A DNA stretch of 64,000 bases from the NCBI GenBank assembly GCA_039810585.1, contig JBDHXF010000002.1, positions 62,001-126,000 of the forward strand. The letters run 5' to 3'. Position 1 is the first letter of the stretch; each line of letters opens with the position of its first letter. The notes beneath the pieces were generated by a model, which was not told the DNA's origin, ran no database searches, and saw only the letters and a program-made list of their open reading frames with translations. Shown here in pieces: positions 33,764-41,787 of the stretch. The translations under genes were made by a program, and so were the position numbers. Source of the stretch: JBBATK01 sp039810585 (GTDB lineage: Bacteria > Bacteroidota > Ignavibacteria > Kapaibacteriales > NICIL-2).

Positions 33764-34861
33764 ATGGGAATTGCCTGTGGAATTGTTGGACTTCCAAATG
33801 TTGGAAAGTCCACCCTGTTCAACGCTCTCACCTCCAACAACATAGAGGCGGCGAATTATCCGTTTTGTACGATTGATCCCAATGTGGGTATCGTGAACGT
33901 GCCGGACCCACGCCTTGACGCACTCAACGTGAGCTACGGAAGCGAGCGCCTCGTACCTGCCACCGTTGAGTTTGTGGACATCGCCGGACTTGTAAAGGGA
34001 GCCGCTCAGGGTGAAGGACTAGGCAATCAATTCCTCTCACACATCCGATCGGTTGATGCGATTGCGCAAGTGGTTCGGTGTTTTAGCGACGACAACGTGG
34101 TGCACGTGAGTGGCAGCGTCGACCCACTTCGCGATATCGAGATCATTGAAACAGAGCTGATCTTCAAGGATCTTGACTCGGTCACTAAACGCATGGATAC
34201 GGTGACAAAGAAGGCACGTTCCCAGGACAAGGAAGCAAAGGAGGAGTTAGAAATGCTCACGCGATTGCAGGCGCATTTGGATGCCGGACGCCCTGCTCGA
34301 TCCTTTGAAACAACGAGTGATGCAGAAGTCGCCTTCATCAAAGCGCTGTTCTTACTCACCAACAAGCCGCAGATGTACATCTGCAATACCGACGAACAAG
34401 GGGTAAAGAATGGCAACGCGCTGATTGATGCCGTGAAGAAACGTGCGGATCAGGAGAATGCGCTCGTGCTTTCCATCTGCGCTAAAATCGAAGCAGAAAT
34501 TGCACAGCTGGAGGCTGCAGACCGAGAGGTTTTTCTCGCAGACCTCGGTATGGAAGAGCCCGGCTTGGATCGCGTTATTCGTGAAGCCTACCGCCTGTTG
34601 GGACTCATCACCTATCTCACCGCCGGTCCGAAAGAAGTACGCGCGTGGACAGTGAAGAAACATTCAACAGCTCCCCAAGCTGCGGGAGTCATTCATACGG
34701 ATTTCGAACGTGGATTCATTCGCGCCGAAGTGATGGCCTTCAGCGATTGGAAGCGCTTGGGTTCAGAACAAGCCGTTAAAGACGCGGGTTTGTATCGCAC
34801 AGAAGGCAAAGAGTATATCGTGCAAGATGGAGATATCATGCACTTTCGCTTTAACGTATAG
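33764..34861 (+). CDS. ychF: Redox-regulated ATPase YchF
   Basis: 365 residues from the ATG at 33764, the family's normal length; the longer frame from 33731 adds 11 unlikely residues. G1 is GLPNVGKS (9-16) followed by NYPFCTIDPNVG; the G4 region is ICNTDE, the NxxE form that makes YchF prefer ATP over GTP. The C-terminal TGS domain ends VQDGDIMHFRFNV. It binds the 50S subunit and is linked to stress responses. A palindromic repeat begins 12 bp after the stop. Confidence 0.96.
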   Translation: MGIACGIVGLPNVGKSTLFNALTSNNIEAANYPFCTIDPNVGIVNVPDPRLDALNVSYGSERLVPATVEFVDIAGLVKGAAQGEGLGNQFLSHIRSVDAIAQVVRCFSDDNVVHVSGSVDPLRDIEIIETELIFKDLDSVTKRMDTVTKKARSQDKEAKEELEMLTRLQAHLDAGRPARSFETTSDAEVAFIKALFLLTNKPQMYICNTDEQGVKNGNALIDAVKKRADQENALVLSICAKIEAEIAQLEAADREVFLADLGMEEPGLDRVIREAYRLLGLITYLTAGPKEVRAWTVKKHSTAPQAAGVIHTDFERGFIRAEVMAFSDWKRLGSEQAVKDAGLYRTEGKEYIVQDGDIMHFRFNV

Positions 34862-34872
34862 GAGTGATTTCA

Positions 34873-34901
34873 ATACGTGCGGCGCAAAGCGCCACACGTA
34901 T
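34873..34901. repeat. Palindromic repeat after ychF
   Basis: ATACGTGCGGCGC and GCGCCACACGTAT form a 13-bp stem with one mismatch over AAA, preceded by TTTCA. Same arm as the perfect copy at 40802. Its place between ychF and the next gene argues that the next gene starts after it. Confidence 0.75.
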
Positions 34902-34983
34902 CATCATCTTCTTGCAACTCTGGCAATCGCGAACGCCTGGTTCGATAGCACCCTATTCTTCACTTATCCGTCCGCACAACTCG

Positions 34984-36399
34984 GTGAAACTGACCCTGAC
35001 TGAAACTATCCTGAACGAGCTGTCGCTCCTTGCCTTCGATCGAGGCGTGCGGATCTATGTGGTTGGCGGATATGTGCGCGATTACTTTTTGCAGAGACCT
35101 CGGTACGACATCGACATCACGGTGGTGGGTGATGCACTCAGCTTTGCACGAGATGCGGCAGAGCATTTTCGAAGTACAACTGTCGTGTTTGAGCGCTTCA
35201 GAACTGCGATGGTTCCGGTTGGTGATCTGCAATTGGAGTTTGTCGGAACACGCAAAGAAGAGTATCACAAGAACTCTCGTAAGCCCGTGGTGAGCGAGGG
35301 TACATTGTACGACGACCTGGCACGGCGCGATTTCAGCGTCAACGCCATGGCAGCCTCGCTGAATCGCGACGACTTTGGAGAGCTGATCGACGAATTCCAC
35401 GGATTGGAGGACATGCAACAACGCATTCTTCGTACACCGCTGGATCCGGTTGTGACCTTTAGTGACGATCCTCTGCGCATGATGCGTGCCGCACGTTTTG
35501 CAGCCCAATTGCAGTTCCATGTAGATGATAAGGCCATGGATGCGATGAAGACCATGGCAGAGCGTATCAGCATTATATCGCAAGAGCGTATTAGCTCGGA
35601 GTTCTTGAAAATCCTTGAGTCAGTAAGGCCGAGCGTAGGCCTGCAAGTTCTCCGTGATACAGGGTTGCTGGCTCACATCTTTCCGGAAGTGGATAGACTG
35701 GCAGGAGTCGAACTCGTACGACAGGGTTCACGAGAATACCATCACAAGGATGTGTTTAATCACACCTTACAAGTAGTGGACAACGTGGCGGCGATGAGTA
35801 GCGATCTATGGCTACGCTTTGCAACCCTGATGCATGATATCGCTAAGCCCAAAACCAAGAAGTTTGTTGAGGGAGTAGGTTGGACCTTTCATGGTCATGA
35901 AGAGTTTGGTGCCCGCTGGCAACAGCGCATCTTCCGACGTATGAAGTTGCCTCTGGAATTCCTTCCTAAGGTAGAGACGTTGGTGCGTCTACATCAGCGA
36001 CCAATGATGCTGGTAGATGAGGGAGTGACGGATTCGGCAATCCGACGTTTGGCTGTGCATGCCGGCGACTGGCTGGAAGAGCTTTTCATGTTGTGCAAGG
36101 CAGACGTGACGACAGCGAACGAATCTCGACAGAGACGGTATTTGAACAACTATGAAATCGTGTACCAAAAAATAGTTGACGTACGCGAGCGCGACAAACT
36201 AGCCGCCTTCCAATCGCCGGTACGCGGCGAAGAAATTATGGCGCTGTGCAATCTGCAACCCTCTCGCGCGGTTGGCATTGTCAAGACAGCCATCGAAGAG
36301 GCAATCCTGGATGGGATTATACCGAACGACTACGATGCAGCCCGAGCTTACCTTCTCGAGCACAAAGATGCATGGCTATCGGCGCAAGCATCATCGTAA
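34984..36399 (+). CDS. CCA-adding/poly(A) nucleotidyltransferase with HD domain
   Basis: About 471 residues from a GTG at 34984 (VKLTLTETILNEL). The nucleotidyltransferase head has VVGGYVRDYFL and the metal-binding pair in RYDIDITVVGDA, then RRDFSVNAMA and DDPLRMMRAARFAAQL, typical of class II CCA-adding enzymes and poly(A) polymerases. An HD domain follows (NHTLQVVDN, LMHDIAKPKT). It matures or repairs tRNA 3' ends. The frame is open back to a GTG at 34864, but that would translate the palindromic repeat and non-family sequence. CCA-adding, A-adding and poly(A) activity cannot be told apart here. Confidence 0.88.
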   Translation: MKLTLTETILNELSLLAFDRGVRIYVVGGYVRDYFLQRPRYDIDITVVGDALSFARDAAEHFRSTTVVFERFRTAMVPVGDLQLEFVGTRKEEYHKNSRKPVVSEGTLYDDLARRDFSVNAMAASLNRDDFGELIDEFHGLEDMQQRILRTPLDPVVTFSDDPLRMMRAARFAAQLQFHVDDKAMDAMKTMAERISIISQERISSEFLKILESVRPSVGLQVLRDTGLLAHIFPEVDRLAGVELVRQGSREYHHKDVFNHTLQVVDNVAAMSSDLWLRFATLMHDIAKPKTKKFVEGVGWTFHGHEEFGARWQQRIFRRMKLPLEFLPKVETLVRLHQRPMMLVDEGVTDSAIRRLAVHAGDWLEELFMLCKADVTTANESRQRRYLNNYEIVYQKIVDVRERDKLAAFQSPVRGEEIMALCNLQPSRAVGIVKTAIEEAILDGIIPNDYDAARAYLLEHKDAWLSAQASS

Positions 36400-36675
36400 A
36401 ACACCCACTCTCCCGATTTCACGACGATCTCCTTCACCATGGTCTCCTTCCCGATGGAAAATGAGCATTATTTCTATCGAACATCCAATTGACAAGCTCC
36501 AACGAATCGATGGCTGGCTCTTACACGGATGCTACCCGCTTCAGTTGTTGCAGAGCCCTGTGCTGCGTATCTTGCCGCGAGCGAATATCGATGCAGAGCA
36601 GAACGCGGTGAGAGGATAATCTCACGGTCTGTCAGCCGAGCTGCTGCAACTTTCCGACCACGCATTTACGGCACA

Positions 36676-37680
36676 ATGATCCAGTACATTATTCGGCGCA
36701 TCCTGCTGTTTATCCCCACGATGCTGGCCATCACCCTGCTGTCCTTTGCACTCACACGATTGGCACCGGGCGATCCCGCGGCATTGAAGGCGGGGATCGG
36801 TGGAGAAGGACAATCGCAGCGTTCCGTTGTGAGTAAGAAATCCATTGAGCAATGGCGTAAACAAATGCGCTTGGATCAGCCAATAGCAACACAGTACGTG
36901 TTGTGGCTGAGTGATATGCTGCACATGGATTTTGGCAAGTCGTTCCAGGACAACCGACCTGTGATCGAGAAAATCAAAGAGCGTCTGCCGGTGACCCTGA
37001 GTATGAACATCATGGCCATCTTTATAGCGTACATCATTGCCATCCCGCTTGGCATCTACTCTGCCAAATACCAAGGTTCCTTCTTCGATCGCTCCGCCGG
37101 TTTCAGCATGTTCGCCCTCTACTCCCTGCCGATTATCTGGATCTCGCAATTATGCCTGAGTTTTCTGTGCAATCCGGAGTATGTGTACATGTTTCCCAAT
37201 CACGGACTCCATGGCAATCGCTTTGAGTTTATGACAAGTGGTCAACAGTTTGCCGACCTGAGTTGGCACTGGGTCCTACCCATGATTCTATACTCCTACG
37301 GGAACTTTGCATTCTTATCACGTCAGATGCGCAGCGCGATGCTCGAAACAATTCGTCAGGATTACATTCGCACCGCTCGCGCGAAGGGTTTGTCAGAACG
37401 CGCAGTGGTCTTCAAACACACCTTGCGCAATTCACTCTTACCCATCATTACCTTGCTAGCCGGAATTATTCCTGCACTCGTTGGCGGGAGCGTGGTAATC
37501 GAACAGACCTTTTCCATTCCCGGCATGGGCTCGCTGTCTTATGCAGCTCTCGTCGCCCGCGACTATCCCATGATTATGGCTGTCTTTACCATTGGCGCCG
37601 TACTCACGCTGGTAGGCATTCTCATTTCGGACATCTTGTATTCCATCGTCGATCCACGCATCGCCTATTCCGGAAAGTAA
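36676..37680 (+). CDS. Peptide-type ABC transporter permease (DppB/OppB family)
   Basis: 334 residues from the ATG at 36676 (MIQYIIRRILLFIPTMLAIT); the frame extends 49 codons upstream without family features. Six membrane segments; the EAA-like coupling loop is RAKGLSERAVVFKHTLRNSL followed by VIEQTFSIPGMG, characteristic of the DppB/OppB group importing peptides or nickel. The DppC-like partner starts 3 bp after the stop. The 276-bp gap before it (36400-36675) contains only a doubtful 52-codon frame. Confidence 0.92.
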   Translation: MIQYIIRRILLFIPTMLAITLLSFALTRLAPGDPAALKAGIGGEGQSQRSVVSKKSIEQWRKQMRLDQPIATQYVLWLSDMLHMDFGKSFQDNRPVIEKIKERLPVTLSMNIMAIFIAYIIAIPLGIYSAKYQGSFFDRSAGFSMFALYSLPIIWISQLCLSFLCNPEYVYMFPNHGLHGNRFEFMTSGQQFADLSWHWVLPMILYSYGNFAFLSRQMRSAMLETIRQDYIRTARAKGLSERAVVFKHTLRNSLLPIITLLAGIIPALVGGSVVIEQTFSIPGMGSLSYAALVARDYPMIMAVFTIGAVLTLVGILISDILYSIVDPRIAYSGK

Positions 37681-37683
37681 GCT

Positions 37684-38811
37684 ATGAGCTCGAACAAGGA
37701 AACTACTCAACCGAAGGCCGATTCCAGTGCTGCATCGAGTGCCGCACCGAACGCCGCAGCGAAGGGTGACCTGAAGCATGGCGAAATTCGCAGTGAGAGT
37801 TACGGAGCATATGTGCGCCGGCAATTTTCCAAACATCGTTTGGGTGTTTGGTCTGTGTACACGGTAGCCTTCCTGGCCGTCATCGCAATATTGGCTGACT
37901 TCCTGGCGAACGACAAACCCATAGCTGCCTCGTACAACGGTCGCGTGATCTTTCCGGTCGTCAAATCGTATAGCGTCGCTCTCGGCATACAACGCTGGGA
38001 TCCGGACGAGCAGGAAATAGATTGGCAGAGCGCCTCTTATTCATGGGTGCTTCGCACACCTGTTCCCTATTCGATGACATCGGTCGACAAGAGCGCGATA
38101 CGTGGCAAGGATCAGGAAATCTCGTCCAAGCATTGGCTCGGCACCGATGATATCGGACGTGACGTGCTCGCCGGAATTATCCACGGATCGCGCTACGCGT
38201 TATCCATAGGCTTTATTGCCATGGGCATCGCACTGCTCATCGGCATTAGCCTCGGAGCCATTGCCGGATACTTTGGTGGCTGGCCGGATTTATTGATATC
38301 GCGACTCATCGAAATATTCATTTCACTACCAACTTTCTTTCTCGTCATCACGATTGTAGCAATGACGCAAGACACTGTGCGAGAGGGTCGCTTGATTCTC
38401 ATCATGGCAGTGATCGGCATCACAAGTTGGACGAGCATCGCACGCCTCATCCGAGCAGAGGTCCTTCGAGTTCGAAGTCAAGAGTTCATCCAAGCAGCGG
38501 AAGCGTTGGGATTTAGTCGCTCCCGCATCATCATCCAACACGTCCTTCCAAACTCCATTGGGCCGGTTTTGGTAAGCGCCGCCTTTGGCATCGCGAGTGC
38601 CATTCTCATCGAGTCAACGCTGAGCTTTCTTGGTTTTGGTGTTCCTCCAACCGTTATTACCTGGGGTTCATTGCTGGCTCGATCACGTGGATTTGTCAAC
38701 ATGTGGTGGCTTGCCACTTTCCCCGGAGTGATGATCTTCATTACCGTGAGCGCGTACAATTTGATTGGCGATGCGCTCAGAGACGCCACAGATCCGCGAC
38801 TGCGGAGCTAA
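37684..38811 (+). CDS. Peptide-type ABC transporter permease (DppC/OppC family)
   Basis: 375 residues. An Ala/Ser-rich cytoplasmic N-terminus (about 1-30) precedes the first membrane segment; a periplasmic insert of ~70 residues (about 85-155) ends in HWLGTDDIGRDVLAGIIHG, the standard DppC entry motif. The coupling loop is AAEALGFSRSRIIIQHVLPN. It is some 70 residues longer than E. coli DppC. With the preceding gene it forms the membrane pair, but neither the binding protein nor the ATPases are adjacent. Confidence 0.92.
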   Translation: MSSNKETTQPKADSSAASSAAPNAAAKGDLKHGEIRSESYGAYVRRQFSKHRLGVWSVYTVAFLAVIAILADFLANDKPIAASYNGRVIFPVVKSYSVALGIQRWDPDEQEIDWQSASYSWVLRTPVPYSMTSVDKSAIRGKDQEISSKHWLGTDDIGRDVLAGIIHGSRYALSIGFIAMGIALLIGISLGAIAGYFGGWPDLLISRLIEIFISLPTFFLVITIVAMTQDTVREGRLILIMAVIGITSWTSIARLIRAEVLRVRSQEFIQAAEALGFSRSRIIIQHVLPNSIGPVLVSAAFGIASAILIESTLSFLGFGVPPTVITWGSLLARSRGFVNMWWLATFPGVMIFITVSAYNLIGDALRDATDPRLRS

Positions 38812-38859
38812 ACAGGACGATGCCATTGCATGTCACGCATTTTTCATGAACCTACGAGA

Positions 38860-40776
38860 ATGGCGCACGAGCTCACGAAGAGACGTGGCGCAATCGTCTT
38901 CATGCTATGCACAAGTCTCGTCTTCCTCATCGGAAATACCGCCCTCGCACAATTACTGAGTAGCACCACTCGTGCCGATAGCGCGGAGACAGGAAACTTG
39001 ATTGACTTTGGTTTCTCCAAAGTCGCCAGCACATTCTTGTTTCATGGCGACGCAAACGCTGTCCTTCAAAACAACGATTTCTTTCTCGCGATACGCCAGC
39101 AATACAGAGGCTCTACCATACGCACAGCGTCGTCTACCTTTCGCGACGACGAAAGCCTTGGCCTTCTCTTTCGCTCCTTTAGCGGCAATCACATTCAGCC
39201 ACTGGCACAGAGTGATGTGCAGGTGTCGCGCGATTCTCGAGCGATAGGACTCTCGTCACTTACTCGCTACAACCTCGGTCTCGGTGCACGACTTCTGATG
39301 GATTCTCTGCAATGGATCGAGGCAGAAGTCGGCGCAGAGTCCAATAAGCTCCTCGGCATTCAAGACCGGGGTTCGTTGTGGCGCTTGAATGCACAAGCAA
39401 ACCGCCTCGAAATGGATCAGTTTTTAGTGGACTCGAAGTTGCGTTCCGAGTTCAGTGTGTTTTCTCGCCGTACCAATGGTGACGTGGATGCGGCCGTAGA
39501 AATCCATCGTGACTTTGATGCACAAAACGCCCTGCATCTTCGGGTGGGATATCGCACGTTTAATCGGGATTGGTACTCACAAATCGCGAATGACACTGCC
39601 ACAGCAACGGTTATTGAGTCGCGGTTGGAGAAACGTCTCGCCTTGGACGCCGCTGTTTTGTTTAGTATCACAAACACGATGAATGCATCGGTGCAGCTGG
39701 GTTTGAGTGACGGAACAATTAGCCGTGGATTCAAGGATGTTCTTGAGACGGTGGCTACAACCGGTGTTCGGAGGGATTTGAGTGAGATTCAATTCAATCT
39801 TGCTGCCACGATACAGTGGAGGCTGAAGCACTCGCGTTATGAACTGGGCATTGTGTCTGCCAGTCGCGACGAACAGAACACTGCATCACGAACCTCATCC
39901 GACCTAGCACCGGCACAGTTGGATACCTTGCAGCAACAAGAACGCGTACGTGATAATACAATGGGTCGCCATCAATTATCACTCTCTGCGTACATGCAGC
40001 TCTTTACGCGCGACTCTCTCATAATCAACGGCTCGGCGTCCATCCTCCACTACGATACCCCCAGCAACGCAAATGATGACGATCGTGATGAGCTCAACGA
40101 TCAACTCGCGCTGCGTTGGGTTCATCGTTTCCATGAGTCGTTTTCGGCTGATATCACGGCGCGAACTCAACTGAGTCATCTGGTGTATCTGAAGGCCGAC
40201 CGCAGCGCGCTAAATTCTTGGAATAGGATCATTCAGTGTAGTCCCGGACTTCAATGGGATGCCGGTTTTATCAGCATGCATCCTTCCTTCGAAGTACTCG
40301 CGCAGTACACCGTCTACGATTTTAGCGGTAAAGCCGGTGTACCTGCCAGCTTTTCCTTTCGGCAGGTTGCTTGGCGCGATTCGATTGTTGTGCCCATGAA
40401 CGCGCACGTTCGCGCTGAAGTGACTGTATACGTGCGTCACTTCGAACGCGGCGAACTGTATTGGTCTTCCTTTGCAGAACTGACGCAGAGTAAGAACTAC
40501 GAGCAGTTTGTCAATCTCCTTTTCAACTTTCAACCGGTGCCTGGTGTGTCGCTCTCGGGCGGTGGACGATGGTACGCTTTGTCTCAGGAGAATGTGGAGC
40601 AGAATTCTGCCAACAACTCGCTTGGCACGTCGATAGGACCGGAATGCCGCTGGTCGGTGGTCGTTGCCAAATCCACCCGCCTCAACTTTATCGGTTGGTA
40701 TGAGCTACAGTTTGCCAACCATGTGCACGTTCGAAATGTTCCGAATCTCACCTTTTCCCTGCAACGAAGTTTTTAG
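38860..40776 (+). CDS. Large probable outer-membrane beta-barrel protein, unknown function
   Basis: 638 residues from the ATG at 38860, which gives a good signal peptide (MAHELTKRR then hydrophobic core ending NTALAQ); an ATG ten codons upstream is possible. Most of the chain alternates hydrophobic and polar residues in strand-length pieces (ALHLRVGYRTFNRDW, HQLSLSAYMQLF, GVSLSGGGRWYAL) and the last residues are LTFSLQRSF, a terminal aromatic as in barrel proteins folded by BamA. No known family is recognised. It lies 48 bp after the ABC permease pair, in the same direction, and ends at a strong palindrome. Confidence 0.7.
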   Translation: MAHELTKRRGAIVFMLCTSLVFLIGNTALAQLLSSTTRADSAETGNLIDFGFSKVASTFLFHGDANAVLQNNDFFLAIRQQYRGSTIRTASSTFRDDESLGLLFRSFSGNHIQPLAQSDVQVSRDSRAIGLSSLTRYNLGLGARLLMDSLQWIEAEVGAESNKLLGIQDRGSLWRLNAQANRLEMDQFLVDSKLRSEFSVFSRRTNGDVDAAVEIHRDFDAQNALHLRVGYRTFNRDWYSQIANDTATATVIESRLEKRLALDAAVLFSITNTMNASVQLGLSDGTISRGFKDVLETVATTGVRRDLSEIQFNLAATIQWRLKHSRYELGIVSASRDEQNTASRTSSDLAPAQLDTLQQQERVRDNTMGRHQLSLSAYMQLFTRDSLIINGSASILHYDTPSNANDDDRDELNDQLALRWVHRFHESFSADITARTQLSHLVYLKADRSALNSWNRIIQCSPGLQWDAGFISMHPSFEVLAQYTVYDFSGKAGVPASFSFRQVAWRDSIVVPMNAHVRAEVTVYVRHFERGELYWSSFAELTQSKNYEQFVNLLFNFQPVPGVSLSGGGRWYALSQENVEQNSANNSLGTSIGPECRWSVVVAKSTRLNFIGWYELQFANHVHVRNVPNLTFSLQRSF

Positions 40777-40801
40777 TAGTCGAAGACGATTTCGCAGGAG
40801 A

Positions 40802-40842
40802 TTTTCAATACGTGCAACGCACAGCGTTGCACGTATTGAAAT
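40802..40842. repeat. Perfect 19-bp palindrome between convergent genes
   Basis: ATTTCAATACGTGCAACGC and its exact reverse complement are separated by ACA. Best-preserved member of the dispersed palindrome family. It sits between the convergent stops at 40776 and 40873, where it could act as a two-way terminator, although it lacks a T-run. Confidence 0.85.
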
Positions 40843-40872
40843 CCGGTCTGAGATCCACTCACCCATAAGCTT

Positions 40873-41787
40873 TCACAATCGAAAACCGTACACGACAACC
40901 GAGGGAAGTATGCGTACACAAGGTGCCGGCAAGTGGTAGAGATTAACCATTCGTTTTATCCACAACAGCCACGGAGCATTGCCGGGGAGTGTTTCGAGAT
41001 TGTAGTCGAGACTGATGTACCATTCGTGGTGTCCGTTGAAGCTATACACATTCGGTGCGCTGACGAGGTTCTTCACGGAGTGACCAATGGCGATGCACAA
41101 ATACGGAGTCCAATATTTCTTGGCACTGGCTCCAAGAAAATCGTACACGGGAATACTCAGCCAGTGGTACTCGCTTTCGTAGTCGTCGGTAACGGTTTTA
41201 TAATACCCGCCTTGCTCATACACTGCCGAAGGATGAAGGGAATATTTGTATCGCAAATTCACGGCTGAAGGAACATAGTGTTGGAGAAGGGGAAAACTTG
41301 CACCAAGTGCATTCGCCGTCATGTCGCCCCAACTAAATCCCAAATACGGCACGTACTGCCCGCTCTTCCCTTGCGAAAAGCCGTCGCGAATTTCAATCAT
41401 GGTCTGGTGAGCAAGCGCAAAGGTGAATCCACTCCAGAGAGCAGTGGTGCTATCGACGCCGGACCATAACAGTGCTTCTGTAAGGCCGGTGTTCAAGAGG
41501 TTGGCCGCCATGGCATGTCCGAACTTGTCGGCACCATGAGCATACTGCCAATCGTCATGAAAGTTGAAATGAAAGGGTGCGGGGTCAGACCAGTACATGG
41601 ACGACTGTCGAATCTGAGAAACGGTCACCGCCGCCGCTATTCCTGTGCACACCGCAGCCAGGCGCCAGGGTTGAAGTTGGGACGCGATGCTATCCGAGTG
41701 CGTACCGGTACTATCTGCTGAATCGGCTCGTACACGAAGTTGAAATACCGTGATCAGCATCAAGCACGTGGCAATGGTGCATTTCAT
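40873..41787 (-). CDS. Exported DUF2279 (YfiM-like) protein
   Basis: 304 residues with an N-terminal signal (MKCTIATCLMLITVFQLRVRA). The core FHFNFHDDWQYAHGADKFGHA, SGFTFALAHQTMIEIRDGFS and GFSWGDMTANALGA matches the DUF2279 pattern: His/Asp-rich loops and repeated Gly-rich turns suggesting a small membrane or periplasmic protein. Function is unknown. Its start overlaps the stop of the S8 protease gene by 4 bp (41784-41787), so the pair is translationally coupled. Confidence 0.8.
   Translation of the reverse strand: MKCTIATCLMLITVFQLRVRADSADSTGTHSDSIASQLQPWRLAAVCTGIAAAVTVSQIRQSSMYWSDPAPFHFNFHDDWQYAHGADKFGHAMAANLLNTGLTEALLWSGVDSTTALWSGFTFALAHQTMIEIRDGFSQGKSGQYVPYLGFSWGDMTANALGASFPLLQHYVPSAVNLRYKYSLHPSAVYEQGGYYKTVTDDYESEYHWLSIPVYDFLGASAKKYWTPYLCIAIGHSVKNLVSAPNVYSFNGHHEWYISLDYNLETLPGNAPWLLWIKRMVNLYHLPAPCVRILPSVVVYGFRL

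Noticed and set aside
34864..34983. GTG start 40 codons upstream for the CCA-adding enzyme
   Set aside because: This stretch translates the palindromic repeat and does not match the enzyme family; the GTG at 34984 fits better.
36461..36619. 52-codon plus-strand ORF (starts MSIISIEHPIDKL) before the DppB-like gene
   Set aside because: No family, no ribosome site, and an equally long antisense frame in the same place; not enough support.
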